In this document: piece by piece, positions 8,780-17,684 of the stretch | Numbering within the stretch: position 1 is the first letter of the stretch | Layout: each line of letters starts with the position of its first letter | Source of the DNA: Microcella humidisoli | GTDB taxonomy: Bacteria > Actinomycetota > Actinomycetes > Actinomycetales > Microbacteriaceae | Assembly: GCF_024362325.1 (NCBI RefSeq) | Contig: NZ_CP101497.1 | Coordinates: forward strand, 186,001-250,000 | Direction: 5' to 3' | DNA length: 64,000 bases | Translations under genes and position numbers: made by a program | Notes under the pieces: generated by a model | Told to the model about the DNA's origin: nothing | Seen by the model: only the letters and a program-made list of their open reading frames with translations | The model's database searches: none

Positions 8780-9451
8780 ATGGCGCAGTCCACGCCCATT
8801 CGACTGGCTCTCGTCGACGACCACCGCATGCTGCTCGGAGCGCTCACCGAGTGGATCCGTCAGGCGGCCGACGACATCGAGATGGTGGCCGCGGTCGCGT
8901 CGTGGCCCGATCTGCTCTCGCACCCCGCCTTCCCCGTCGACGTCGTGCTGCTCGACCTCGACCTGAAAGACAACATCCCCGTCTCGCTCAAGATCCAGAC
9001 CCTCAAGTCGATGAACGTGCGCGTCGTGCTCATGAGCACCTACAGCGAGCCGAACGTCGTGCGCGAGGCGCTCAACGCCGGCGCCCTCGGCTACCTCGTG
9101 AAGAGCGAGGACGCGGGCATGATCGTCGAGGCCATCCGCGCCGCGCGGGCGGGAGAGTCGTTCATCTCGGCCGAGCTCGACCTGGCCCTCAACGCCGCCG
9201 ACATCGGCGGCTCGCCTCGGCTCAGCGCGCAAGAGCGCCGGGTCATGGCTCTGTACGGGGCCGGCGAGCCCGTGAAGACCGTGGCGTACCAGCTCGGCAT
9301 CTCGGAGGAGACCGCCAAGAGCTACCTCAAGCGCATCCGCGAGAAGTACCGCATCGCGGGCATCGATGTGGGTACGAAGGTCGCGCTGCGCAAGCAGGCC
9401 ATCTCCGATGGCATCCTCGTGGATGCTCCCGGCGGGGGCGGCGGCCTCTAG
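8780..9451 (+). CDS. LuxR/NarL-family response regulator
   Basis: A 223-residue two-domain regulator. The receiver domain has the acidic pair in LVDDHR (residues 13-14), phospho-acceptor Asp59 in VVLLDLDL, and the conserved Lys in GYLVKSED. The C-terminal HTH (about 150-195: RLSAQERRVMALYGAGEPVKTVAYQLGISEETAKSYLKR, shortened here as LSAQERRV...TAKSYL) is the LuxR DNA-binding type. The ATG is preceded by AGGAGG at 8768-8773. It is the output of the kinase operon that begins at 6329. Its targets are unknown. Confidence 0.9.
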   Translation: MAQSTPIRLALVDDHRMLLGALTEWIRQAADDIEMVAAVASWPDLLSHPAFPVDVVLLDLDLKDNIPVSLKIQTLKSMNVRVVLMSTYSEPNVVREALNAGALGYLVKSEDAGMIVEAIRAARAGESFISAELDLALNAADIGGSPRLSAQERRVMALYGAGEPVKTVAYQLGISEETAKSYLKRIREKYRIAGIDVGTKVALRKQAISDGILVDAPGGGGGL

Positions 9452-9475
9452 GCCTGCACTGCTGCCGTCGGGGCG

Positions 9476-10798
9476 CTAGTCCGCGAGCCGTGCGCGGCGC
9501 TCGAGCGCCACGCTCACGGTCGCGAGCACGACGCCCCCGAGGGCGAGCAGCAGCCCGACCCACGCCGGCGTCAGGTAGCCCCAGCCGGCCGCGACGACGA
9601 GGCCACCGAGGAACGCGCCGAGCGCGTTGCCGACATTGAGGGCCGAGTGGTTGAGGGCCGCGGCGAGCGTCTGGGAGTCGCCCGCAACATCCATCAACCG
9701 CGTCTGGATGACGGGCGACATGATCGAGGCGGTGAACCCGACGAGGAACGTGCCGGCGACGAGGCCGACCGGCGTCGTGCCGGTGAGCCCGAGCAGCGCG
9801 AGCGAGCCGATGAGGCCCGCGAAGCCGAAGAACATGGCGCGCGCCGTGCCCGCGTCGGCGAGCCGCCCGCCGATGATGTTGCCGATGGTGAGGCCGATGC
9901 CCGTGCTCGCGAGCACCCACGGCACGGCGCCGCCCGGCATCCCCGCCGAGTCGGTGACCATGGGTGCGATGTAGCTGTAGACGGCGAAGAAGCCGCCGAA
10001 GCCGATTGCGCCGACGGCCACGGCGACCCAGACCTGCAGACTGCCGAACGCGGCGAGTTCGCGACGCACCGTCGAGTTGGCGTCACCGGGCTGCCAGGGC
10101 ACGAGGATGCGCACGGCGACGAAGGTGGCCGCGAACAGGGCGGCGACGACGAGGTAGGCGGCGCGCCAGCCCGCGGACTGGCCGACGGCCGTGATGAGGG
10201 GCACGCCGATGACGGTGGCGACCGTCAGGCCGCTGAGCACGAGGGCGACGCCCTGGCCGCGCTTGCCCGGGCCCATGAGACTCGCAGCGACGAGCGCCGC
10301 GACGCCGAAGTAGGCGCCGTGCGGGAGCCCGGCGAGAAAGCGCGCGGCGATGACCAGCTCGAAGGTCGGCAGGGTCGCCGAGGCGACAGTGCCGAGGGTG
10401 AAGGCGGCGGCGAGCCACAGCAGCAGACGCCGACGCGGAACCCGGCCCGCGACCGCCGCGATCGTCGGGGCGCCGACGACGACGCCCAGCGCATAGGCCG
10501 TGATGACCCAGCCCGACTGGCCGATCGCCTCCTCGGTGTTGGCGGCGTAGAGGCCGGGCAGCAGGTCGCGCGCGATCTCGGGCAGCAGCCCCATCGCCAC
10601 GAACTCGGTCGAGCCGATGCCGAAGCCGCCGAGCGCGAGCGCGAGGAGCGCGGCGTAGACGCGGGCGCGGCTCAGGGGGCCCCGCTCGGCACCTCCGTGC
10701 GCCCGGCGATGCTGCTCGTCATGGTCGCGCTGTTGCCGCGCATAGGCAGCGGCGCTGGCCTCGTCGATGACGGGAACACTGGCGGTCGAAACGGTCAC
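9476..10798 (-). CDS. MFS transporter (DHA1 / AraJ-like)
   Basis: A 440-residue, 12-helix major facilitator protein. The first helix reads GIGSTEFVAMGLLPEIA, the hallmark of the AraJ/Cmx/purine-efflux group of DHA1 exporters, and the loop between helices 2 and 3 contains GRVPRRRLLLWL. It begins with a cytoplasmic stretch of about 55 polar residues that is longer than usual, so the true start may lie further in. The gene stands alone, convergent with the response regulator. Likely a drug or metabolite exporter; substrate unknown. Confidence 0.85.
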   Translation of the reverse strand: MTVSTASVPVIDEASAAAYARQQRDHDEQHRRAHGGAERGPLSRARVYAALLALALGGFGIGSTEFVAMGLLPEIARDLLPGLYAANTEEAIGQSGWVITAYALGVVVGAPTIAAVAGRVPRRRLLLWLAAAFTLGTVASATLPTFELVIAARFLAGLPHGAYFGVAALVAASLMGPGKRGQGVALVLSGLTVATVIGVPLITAVGQSAGWRAAYLVVAALFAATFVAVRILVPWQPGDANSTVRRELAAFGSLQVWVAVAVGAIGFGGFFAVYSYIAPMVTDSAGMPGGAVPWVLASTGIGLTIGNIIGGRLADAGTARAMFFGFAGLIGSLALLGLTGTTPVGLVAGTFLVGFTASIMSPVIQTRLMDVAGDSQTLAAALNHSALNVGNALGAFLGGLVVAAGWGYLTPAWVGLLLALGGVVLATVSVALERRARLAD

Positions 10799-10916
10799 GG
10801 CAACTCTCGAACTGAGCAGTGGGTGGAGCCGCGCGTCATTGCCGGCAGGTTCATTCCGAGTTTATCGATGCGACTCCAAGCGCGACGAATGGCGGATCAT
10901 CGCGGGAAGCAACAGT

Positions 10917-11423
10917 TCACGGCTGTGCCCCCTGTTCGGACAGCTCGGCGGCCAACTTCGCCTTCGCGCGATGATGTCGACTCCGGACGGTCGCTGAACT
11001 CATGGCCAGTAGACGACTCGTCTCCTCCAGAGTGAAGCCCTCCCAGTAAACAAGCCGCACGATCTCGCGGTCGAGTTCTGACAGACGGGCAACGGCTGAT
11101 CGAACATCCAGCAGAGAATCCTGGTCTGACTCCGAGAGCACAGTCGTCAGTTCTTCTCCTAGTTTCACGACCGCGTCTGCACGCCTTCGTCGCGATCGCC
11201 AGTGCCCCGACAGAACCTTACGGGCTATGCCGAATGACCACAGTCGAGCGTCATGGGGATCACGAGGGACATCTCCTGATCGCCTCCAGATGACGACCAA
11301 AGTGTCGCTCAACAGATCGGCTGCGTCGGCGGGCTGCTCGACTCGCCGAGCAAAGTAAGCGAGAAGATCTGCAGACTCTCGGCGTACGAGTTGATCCACG
11401 TCAGCGACTCGGCTGCCGCTCAC
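10917..11423 (-). CDS. ECF-type RNA polymerase sigma factor
   Basis: A 168-residue sigma-70 family protein with region 2 (DQLVRRESADLLAYFARRV, DAADLLSDTLVVIWRR) and region 4 (LSELDREIVRLVYWEGFTLEETSRLL, then SSATVRSRHHRAKAKL as the recognition helix). No region 3 is present, as in ECF factors. A GTG at 11423 overlaps the stop of the upstream gene by GTGA and is preferred over an in-frame GTG at 11441. The partner gene lies upstream rather than downstream, the reverse of the common order. The stretch looks less GC-rich than its neighbours by eye. Confidence 0.85.
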   Translation of the reverse strand: MSGSRVADVDQLVRRESADLLAYFARRVEQPADAADLLSDTLVVIWRRSGDVPRDPHDARLWSFGIARKVLSGHWRSRRRRADAVVKLGEELTTVLSESDQDSLLDVRSAVARLSELDREIVRLVYWEGFTLEETSRLLAMSSATVRSRHHRAKAKLAAELSEQGAQP

Positions 11424-12031
11424 CACAGACCCTCGCGACACGTGATGGTGAACGCGGTCAGGTACTTGTCGTCGTCGTTCAGCGACGGGACAAGACTCTT
11501 GCTGAGTTCACGAAGGACGACATTGACTTCTGCAATCTCTGCGTCGTGAGCCGTGTCGGAGCGCGCCGAAGACGAAAGAGGAGCGACACCTGCATCCCTC
11601 AGTGCTCGCTCGGAAGCCTCGGCGAGCGGCGCCTCCCAAGCACCTGACTCGATGGCTCCCGTGATGACTCGTAGCTCATCGCTCTCAAGCCCGACGTAAT
11701 CCGGAAAAAGCAAACACCGTTCTCCCATGTCCTGACCGCTCTGGGGAACGAATCGCGCCCCGACGGCAGGTCGCTGCTCATCAGGCGCAAGCCCAAAGAA
11801 TGGCGGCCTCGAAAGCGCAAAGTTCTCCAGCGTGGTCCCAGCCGTGATCGCAGTGAGCCCGCCAGCAAGCGCTATCGAGGGAATCATCCAGGCGAGTCGC
11901 CGTCGTCGCAGACGCGTGCCTGCGGCCCGGCTACGTGCTTCGACCTCGACTGCGCCGAGTCGTTCAGTCCGCACTATGGCCGCTGCCGGATTAGACTGCC
12001 TCAACAGCAACGCTACGTCGTCGTCGTGCAT
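11420..12031 (-). CDS. single-pass membrane protein coupled to ECF sigma gene (possible anti-sigma)
   Basis: A 203-residue protein with an N-terminal cytoplasmic part of about 47 residues (MHDDDVALLLRQSNPA...), basic residues RLRRRRL, one membrane helix (about 48-68) and an exported C-terminal domain with two cysteines (ERCLLFPD and TCREGLW at the very end). This topology is that of many membrane anti-sigma factors, but there is no zinc-binding HxxxCxxC motif. The start is supported by GAGAGG about ten bases upstream. It is co-translated with the sigma factor through GTGA. Anti-sigma function is inferred from context only. Confidence 0.6.
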   Translation of the reverse strand: MHDDDVALLLRQSNPAAAIVRTERLGAVEVEARSRAAGTRLRRRRLAWMIPSIALAGGLTAITAGTTLENFALSRPPFFGLAPDEQRPAVGARFVPQSGQDMGERCLLFPDYVGLESDELRVITGAIESGAWEAPLAEASERALRDAGVAPLSSSARSDTAHDAEIAEVNVVLRELSKSLVPSLNDDDKYLTAFTITCREGLW

Positions 12032-12104
12032 GATCGACCTCTCTCTGGTTGGTTGCCCCTACCTGAGACATGGCCAGAGAACGAGCTTTCGTTGCAATCG
12101 TCCC

Positions 12105-13418
12105 TCACGGCGGGGCGGGGCCGCCCTCAGGATCAGTCACGTAGGTCAACCCGCTCGGTGATCGCCAGCGAAGGACTCCGCCGCCCTGCTGCGACACCTG
12201 CCACTCGCTGCGGTGCTTCAGCTGATGGTGCGCCGGACACAGGTGCGCGAGATTGTCGATCGACGTCCTACCGCCGAACTGCCAGTCGACCGTGTGGTCG
12301 ATATCGCTACGAGCGGCTGAGCGCCCACAGCCCGGGAAGCGGCACGTGCGGTCACGAATGCGCAGGGCCGTCGCGAGGTCAGCGGGCACTGAGTACCGAT
12401 CGCGACCGACCGACAGCACGGCCCCCGACTCGGGATGCCGCAGCAGGCGCGTGAACGACGGCGCACCAGCGGCCAGCTCGCGAGCAGTCTCGTCATCGAG
12501 TGGGCCGTAACCCTCGAGTTCGGCGGGAGGGACGAACGCCGAGGTGGAGAGTGTGTGCGCCTCGCCCGATGTCGCAGCGCCGAGCAGCCGCTCGACCGGC
12601 ACGGTGACGTGCACGGTCGCGCGAACCCCGGTACCGCATCCGGTCGCATCGACAACGCCGTCGACAAGAAGATCGGTGAGAACGTCGGCCCGCAACTGCG
12701 CCAGAGTGCGCGCAACGTCATTGCCGACCTCGGAACGCTGAATGCCCTCCGACACCGTCGTGATGCGCTCGTAGATGGCGCTCGCGCGGACTGCGGGCAG
12801 GAATGCGCTGAGCCAGGCCATGCCATCATGGGCTGGCTCGAGAAGCACGTGACGACCAGCGCGACTCTTCTCGACCCGCTGCTCGATGCTCTCGGGGTGG
12901 CACCGCTCGCGCTCGGCACGCGCGCGCGGTCGCAATCGAGCGGCGGTGAGTCGCTCGGCCGCGGGCAGCACGGTCTGCTCGAAGTGGGGTCGCGCCTCGT
13001 CAGGCAGAGAGTGCGCCTCGTCGATGATCACTTGGGCGTGGCGGTAGCTGATCGACCCCTCGGCGAGCGCGCGGTGAGTTGCCCCCAGGTGCGTCACGAG
13101 CATGTCGCTCTCGTCGATCAACCGCTCGGCCGTGCGCTCAGGCAGACGCAGAGCGCACGCTACCTCACACACGAGCACTCGGTGCGCGAGCTGACGTCGC
13201 GCCGAGGGCGAGTCGTCACGGTTCAGCTCTGCAGACTCGGCCACCGCAGAGAGCTCTGCCAGCTGGCGGGCGCGATCGATGACCTCGGCCCGAATGGACT
13301 GCGCCGACGCGATGACCCGGTCGAGCGTCGCCGCCGCCTGCAACAGGTCGACCAGCGAGTCTGCGAACCGTGTCGAAGGCCACTGCGCTTCAGCCAGTGC
13401 GACCTCGGGTGCGTTCAT
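12105..13418 (-). CDS. DUF222 / HNH endonuclease-domain protein
   Basis: A 437-residue protein of the abundant actinobacterial DUF222-HNH family. The N-terminal helical DUF222 part covers about residues 20-330. The C-terminal HNH nuclease shows a Cys pair in CRFPGCGRSA, the core DIDHTVDW, and NLAHLCPAHHQLKH with the second Cys and final His residues. Metal-dependent nicking or cutting of DNA is known or expected for the HNH fold; the biological role of this family is not established. Many copies are usual per genome. The frame continues upstream, but the ATG at 13418 gives the family N-terminus. No flanking repeats or target duplication were seen. Confidence 0.85.
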   Translation of the reverse strand: MNAPEVALAEAQWPSTRFADSLVDLLQAAATLDRVIASAQSIRAEVIDRARQLAELSAVAESAELNRDDSPSARRQLAHRVLVCEVACALRLPERTAERLIDESDMLVTHLGATHRALAEGSISYRHAQVIIDEAHSLPDEARPHFEQTVLPAAERLTAARLRPRARAERERCHPESIEQRVEKSRAGRHVLLEPAHDGMAWLSAFLPAVRASAIYERITTVSEGIQRSEVGNDVARTLAQLRADVLTDLLVDGVVDATGCGTGVRATVHVTVPVERLLGAATSGEAHTLSTSAFVPPAELEGYGPLDDETARELAAGAPSFTRLLRHPESGAVLSVGRDRYSVPADLATALRIRDRTCRFPGCGRSAARSDIDHTVDWQFGGRTSIDNLAHLCPAHHQLKHRSEWQVSQQGGGVLRWRSPSGLTYVTDPEGGPAPP

Positions 13419-13450
13419 GAGGCAATCACACCATCGACCACCGACATTTC

Positions 13451-13762
13451 TTAGCCGTCGGCGGGCTCCTCGAGCGCGACCTCGAGCCGCTGCACCTTGC
13501 CGTCGAGCTCGCCGACATGGCCCGGACGGTAGTCGGCCTTGAGCACGAGCGACACCCGCGTGCCGTGCTCGGCCACGGCGAGGGTCGCGCGCTTCACGAC
13601 ATCCATGACCTCGTCCCACTCCCCCTCGATCTCGGTGAACATCGACGAGGTGCGGTTGGGCAGGCCCGACTCGCGCACGACGCGCACCGCGGCGGCGACG
13701 GCGTCGTGCACCGAATCCGACGACGACCCGCCCGAGGGGGCCGCCGAGAAGGCGACGATCAT
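13451..13762 (-). CDS. thiamine-binding protein, MTH1187 (DUF77) family
   Basis: A 103-residue protein matching the MTH1187/YkoF-like family. It begins MIVAFSAAPSGG and contains the signature FTEIEGEWDEVMDVVKRA and VSLVLKADYRPG. Members form ferredoxin-like oligomers that bind thiamine or related ligands in the cytoplasm. The ATG start overlaps the stop of the upstream mannosyltransferase-like gene (ATGA), so the two are co-translated, although no functional link is obvious. Confidence 0.85.
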   Translation of the reverse strand: MIVAFSAAPSGGSSSDSVHDAVAAAVRVVRESGLPNRTSSMFTEIEGEWDEVMDVVKRATLAVAEHGTRVSLVLKADYRPGHVGELDGKVQRLEVALEEPADG

Positions 13763-15057
13763 GAGGATGCTCCTTCCTGAGCCGCGCCGACGGCGACCGG
13801 CTCGACGATCCGCGGACGCCAGCACAGCACGACGAGCTGCCAGACCGCCCAGCCCAGCGGCACGATGTAGAGCAGGTTGCGCGCCGAGAGCGCGACGAGC
13901 ATGCGCGGATCGAGCGCGAGCAGCGAGCCGTACAGCACCGGGTAGACCACCTGCGTGAGCGCGGCGGTCGCGAGCGCGAGCGCGGCGGGCACGGTGAACC
14001 GCAGTCCGCCCCAGCGCTGCCAGGCGAGCCCGAGCACGATGGGCACGGCGATCCAGGTGGCGAACTGCGGCGAGCCGACCTTGTTGACCGTGATGAGGGC
14101 CATGACGAGCGCGAGCGCGAGCACCGGGAACAGCTCGACCTCGTCGACCCCGCGCCGCACGGCGATAACGCCGAGCGCCGTGATGACGAGCACCGCGAGC
14201 GCCAAGAGCGGCGTCATGACCGCGGCCGCCTGCGCGCTGCCCTCGCCGACGACCTGCCAGGTCAGGATGCCCTGGTCGTAGTACACGCGCGACATCCACT
14301 CCCCCGCCGCCGCGGCCCAGAGCCACACGGTCGAGATGGGCGACTCCACCTGCAGCCCGCGGCCCGCCTGCTCGGTGATGGGCGTCAGCAGGGCCGAGGC
14401 GCCGCCGAGCGCGATACCGGCGGCGACGACGAGCATCGAGACCGCCACGGCCGATGCGAGCACCGCTCCGCGGGCACGCAGGGCCACGAGCGCGGCGAGC
14501 AGCAGGCCCGCGGGCCAGACCTTGATCCAGGCACCGACCGCGAGCAGAGCGCCACCCCACTTGGGATGATCGGCGATGAGCATGACGGCGACCAGCGCCA
14601 CGGGCACCGTGATGGCGTCGATGCGGCCGAGCGCGATCGGGCCGATGAGCACGAGGAAGAGCATCCACCACCAGGCGACCGCCGCACGCCGGGCGCGCTC
14701 TTCGACGCCGATGATCGACACGAGGGCGACGGCGTTGAGCGCCATGACGATCGTGAGCCACGTCGTGCCGTAGAGGTCGGGCCCGAAGACGTACGAGGCC
14801 AGCATGGGCACGAGCGCGAGCAGCGGATAGACCCACGAGGTGTCGATGCCCACCCACTCGTTGCCGAGCACGCCGCGCTCGACCCAGAACAGGTAGACGT
14901 AGGTGACGTCGCCCATCGGCAGGCCGGGGCCGTAGAGGTTGAGGAACCCGAGCCAGAGGTGCACCGCGGCGAAGGCGGCCCAGAGCGATACGGCGCTGCC
15001 GGCGGCCGTCACGGTGAACCGGCGCGCGGTCGCGAGACGGGCGGCAGGCGCAGGCAT
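13759..15057 (-). CDS. GT87-like (DUF2029) integral membrane glycosyltransferase
   Basis: A 432-residue protein with about 12 hydrophobic helices. The first extracytoplasmic loop (GPGLPMGDVTYVYLFW) carries an acidic residue after the first helix, as in GT-C enzymes that use polyprenyl-phosphate sugars, and the central run GRIDAITVPVALVAVML...GAWIKVWP fits the GT87/DUF2029 family of actinobacterial mannosyltransferases. It would extend envelope mannolipids or polysaccharides on the outer face of the membrane; the acceptor is not known. The ATG at 15057 follows a TACGCT -10 box by seven bases, so the mRNA is probably leaderless. Confidence 0.7.
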   Translation of the reverse strand: MPAPAARLATARRFTVTAAGSAVSLWAAFAAVHLWLGFLNLYGPGLPMGDVTYVYLFWVERGVLGNEWVGIDTSWVYPLLALVPMLASYVFGPDLYGTTWLTIVMALNAVALVSIIGVEERARRAAVAWWWMLFLVLIGPIALGRIDAITVPVALVAVMLIADHPKWGGALLAVGAWIKVWPAGLLLAALVALRARGAVLASAVAVSMLVVAAGIALGGASALLTPITEQAGRGLQVESPISTVWLWAAAAGEWMSRVYYDQGILTWQVVGEGSAQAAAVMTPLLALAVLVITALGVIAVRRGVDEVELFPVLALALVMALITVNKVGSPQFATWIAVPIVLGLAWQRWGGLRFTVPAALALATAALTQVVYPVLYGSLLALDPRMLVALSARNLLYIVPLGWAVWQLVVLCWRPRIVEPVAVGAAQEGASS

Positions 15058-15064
15058 GGTGACG

Positions 15065-15070
15065 AGCGTA
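15065..15070 (-). promoter_or_regulatory. -10 box for leaderless GT87-like gene
   Basis: TACGCT on the minus strand, then seven bases, then the ATG at 15057. There is no ribosome-binding site in the short gap. Confidence 0.45.
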
Positions 15071-15137
15071 GCGCCGGTCGGCGAGAGCGCCCGTGTAACA
15101 ATTCGTCGCTGATACACGCGTGAAACACGGCGCAACC

Positions 15138-15143
15138 GATAAT
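15138..15143 (+). promoter_or_regulatory. candidate -10 box of amino-acid ABC transporter operon
   Basis: GATAAT (five of six matches to TATAAT) lies in a locally AT-rich stretch 66 bases before the substrate-binding protein start. I could not find a convincing -35 at the usual distance. Confidence 0.3.
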
Positions 15144-15208
15144 GAAACTCCCTGCACGTTCTGCGGCACGACCTCGTGACGCTGCTCGCTTCGACATCTG
15201 GAGGCACC

Positions 15209-16075
15209 ATGTTCCGCTCCCCCCGCCGCGCGCGCCGCGTCGCCGCCCTCACGGCCGGCCTCGCCGCTGCCGCGCTGACCCTCGCGGCCTGCACGCCCGC
15301 CGCCGAAGCCCCCGTCGAGGAGCCCGCCGAGGGCGAGCTCACGGGCCTCGTTACCGAGGGCAAGCTCACGATCGCCACCGGCGAGCCCGCCTACTTCCCG
15401 TACGTCATCGATGACGCGCCCGAGAGCGGCGAGGGCTTCGAGGCCGCCATCGCCTACGCCGTCGCCGAGGAGCTCGGCTTCGCGGCGGAAGACGTGGTCT
15501 GGGTGCGCACGAGCTTCGAGGCCGCGATCCAGCCCGGCCCGAAGGACTTCGATTTCAACCTGCAGCAGTACACGATCACCGACGAGCGTGCCGCGAACGT
15601 CGACTTCTCGTCGCCGTACTACTCGACGCCGCAGGCGGTCGTCACGGTCGAGGGCTCGCCCGCCGCTGAGGCCGGCAGCCTCGCCGACCTCGAGGGCCTG
15701 CTCGTCGGTGCCGCGACCGGCACCACGAGCTTCACGGCCATCGAAGAGCAGATCGCTCCGAGCGCGGGCGCCCAGGCCTTCAACACGAACGACGACGCCG
15801 TTCTCGCGCTGCAGAACGGCACGGTCGACGCGATCGTCGTCGACCTGCCGACGGCGTTCTTCCTCACGGGCGTCATCCTCGACGGCGGCGTGCTGCTCGG
15901 CCAGCTGCCCGCCGACGCCGGCATCAGCGACGAGTGGGGCCTCGTGCTCGCGAAGGACAGCCCCCTCACGGCCGCGGTGACCGCTGCGGTGGATGCCCTG
16001 CGCGACTCCGGCCGCCTCGCCGAGATCGCCGACGAGTGGCTGGGTGCCGACGCAGGCGCGCCTATCCTTCAGTAG
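15209..16075 (+). CDS. amino-acid ABC transporter substrate-binding lipoprotein
   Basis: A 288-residue protein with a signal peptide ending in lipobox LAAC (basic n-region FRSPRRARR), so it is anchored outside the membrane. The mature part is a type II periplasmic binding fold of the polar amino-acid family: EGKLTIATGEPAYFPYV, GEGFEAAIAYAVAEELGF, the helix-turn VDFSSPYY, and the C-terminal DEWGLVLAKDSPLT. GGAGG at 15199-15203 fixes the ATG at 15209 rather than the earlier in-frame GTG. It captures the solute for the permease and ATPase encoded next. The exact amino acid is not determinable. Confidence 0.9.
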   Translation: MFRSPRRARRVAALTAGLAAAALTLAACTPAAEAPVEEPAEGELTGLVTEGKLTIATGEPAYFPYVIDDAPESGEGFEAAIAYAVAEELGFAAEDVVWVRTSFEAAIQPGPKDFDFNLQQYTITDERAANVDFSSPYYSTPQAVVTVEGSPAAEAGSLADLEGLLVGAATGTTSFTAIEEQIAPSAGAQAFNTNDDAVLALQNGTVDAIVVDLPTAFFLTGVILDGGVLLGQLPADAGISDEWGLVLAKDSPLTAAVTAAVDALRDSGRLAEIADEWLGADAGAPILQ

Positions 16076-16947
16076 TGCCTTTTTCGAACGACCCGCCCGG
16101 GCTGAGCCGCCCGATCAGCGACGTCGAGATCGGGCGACGCGAGTACCGCCGCACCCAGAACACGCGGTCGGTGCTCGTGTCGCTCGTCTCGACGATCGTG
16201 TTCGCGGCCGTCATCTGGCTGACGGTCATCAACACGCCCGGCTGGGCTCAGGTGCAGCGCAGCTTCTTCGACCTCGAGACCGCGATCCAGGCGTGGCCGC
16301 GCGTCATCGCCGGGCTGTGGGTCAATATCCAGGTGCTGTTCTTCGCGAGCATCGGCGTGCTCGTGCTGAGCGTCATCATCGCGACGATCCGCACCCTCCG
16401 TGGGCCCATCTGGTTCCCGCTGCGGGCCCTCGCGGCGGCATACACCGACCTGTTCCGCGGGCTGCCGCTCATCATCGTGCTCTTCCTCATCGGCTTCGGG
16501 GTTCCCGGGCTCGAGCTGTTCCCGCGCAACTCCGCGCAGTTCTGGGGCACGATCGCGCTCATTCTCACCTACTCGGCCTACGTGAGCGAGGTGTTCCGGG
16601 CCGGCATCGAGGCCGTGCATCCCTCGCAGCGCCTGGCCGCCCGGTCGCTGGGGCTGAGCCACGGGCAGACCATGCGCATCGTCGTGCTGCCGCAGGCCGT
16701 GCGCAAGGTGACGCCCGCGCTCATGAACGACTTCGTGGCGATGCAGAAAGACGTCGGGCTCATCTCGGTGCTCGGCGTCGTCGACGCCGTGCGCGCCGCG
16801 CAGATCGAGACCGCCGCGGCCTTCAACTTCACGCCCTACGTGCTCGCGGGGCTGCTGTTCGTGCTGCTCGCCCTGCCGATGATCCGCCTCACCGACTGGT
16901 ACACGGCCCGCCTGCGCGCCCGCGAACAGATGGGAAGCCTCGTATGA
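16075..16947 (+). CDS. amino-acid ABC transporter permease
   Basis: A 290-residue inner-membrane permease of the His/Glu/Gln (HAAT) type. After about 30 polar residues it has five to six helices, and the EAA loop is clear (SEVFRAGIEAVHPSQRLAARSLGLS, with the conserved EAxxxG pattern) for docking the ATPase. The GTG start shares one base with the preceding TAG stop (TAGTG), giving very tight coupling. A single permease gene suggests a homodimer. Confidence 0.9.
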   Translation: MPFSNDPPGLSRPISDVEIGRREYRRTQNTRSVLVSLVSTIVFAAVIWLTVINTPGWAQVQRSFFDLETAIQAWPRVIAGLWVNIQVLFFASIGVLVLSVIIATIRTLRGPIWFPLRALAAAYTDLFRGLPLIIVLFLIGFGVPGLELFPRNSAQFWGTIALILTYSAYVSEVFRAGIEAVHPSQRLAARSLGLSHGQTMRIVVLPQAVRKVTPALMNDFVAMQKDVGLISVLGVVDAVRAAQIETAAAFNFTPYVLAGLLFVLLALPMIRLTDWYTARLRAREQMGSLV

Positions 16948-17684
16948 GTGCCGTGCTGCGCCTCGAGAACGTGCACAAGAACTTCGGCGAGAGCCCGGTG
17001 CTGCAGGGCGTCGATCTCGCGGTTGCCGAGCACGAGGTGGTCGCCCTCATCGGCGCGAGCGGCTCGGGCAAGTCGACCTTGCTGCGCTGCGTCAATCTGC
17101 TCGAGCAGATCGACGACGGCCGCATCTGGCTGCGCGATGACGACATCAGCGACCCGCGCGTATCCGTCGACACGGTGCGCGCGCGCATCGGTGTCGTCTT
17201 CCAGCAGTTCAACCTGTTCCCGCACATCCGCGTGCTCGACAACGTCACCCTCGCCGCCCGCCGCGTGCTCAAGACGCCCCGCGCCGAGGCCGAAGCCACC
17301 GCGCTCGCTCTGCTCGAGCGCGTGGGGCTCGCCGACAAGGCGCACGAGTTCCCCGACCGCCTCTCAGGGGGTCAGCAGCAGCGCGTCGCCATCGTGCGCG
17401 CTGTCGCGACGAGCCCCGAGCTGCTGCTGCTCGACGAGATCACCTCGGCGCTCGACCCGCAGCTCGTCACCGAGGTGCTCGACCTCGTGCGCGAGCTCAA
17501 GAACGAGGGCACGACGATCGTCATGGCGACCCACGAGATGGCTTTCGCGCGCGACATCGCCGACCGCGTCGTCTTCCTCGACGCCGGGCGCATCGCCGAG
17601 GAAGGCACGGCGGCGCAGATCTTCGGCGACCCGCAGCACGAGCGCACGCGCGCGTTCCTCTCGCGTTACCTCGACCGGCTCTAG
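16944..17684 (+). CDS. amino-acid ABC transporter ATP-binding protein
   Basis: A 246-residue ATPase with Walker [11 protein letters not shown]-loop FQQFNLFPH, signature LSGGQQQR, Walker B LLLLDEITSALDP and switch His in MATHEMAF. This is the typical polar amino-acid importer ATPase. Its ATG overlaps the permease stop (ATGA). Its own stop TAG lies inside a CTAG shared with the stop of the convergent nnrD gene. Confidence 0.93.
   Translation: MSAVLRLENVHKNFGESPVLQGVDLAVAEHEVVALIGASGSGKSTLLRCVNLLEQIDDGRIWLRDDDISDPRVSVDTVRARIGVVFQQFNLFPHIRVLDNVTLAARRVLKTPRAEAEATALALLERVGLADKAHEFPDRLSGGQQQRVAIVRAVATSPELLLLDEITSALDPQLVTEVLDLVRELKNEGTTIVMATHEMAFARDIADRVVFLDAGRIAEEGTAAQIFGDPQHERTRAFLSRYLDRL

Noticed and set aside
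12105..13418. DUF222/HNH gene as a homing or mobile element.
   Set aside because: No inverted repeats, target duplication or disrupted gene around it; the family is an ordinary multi-copy gene in actinobacteria.
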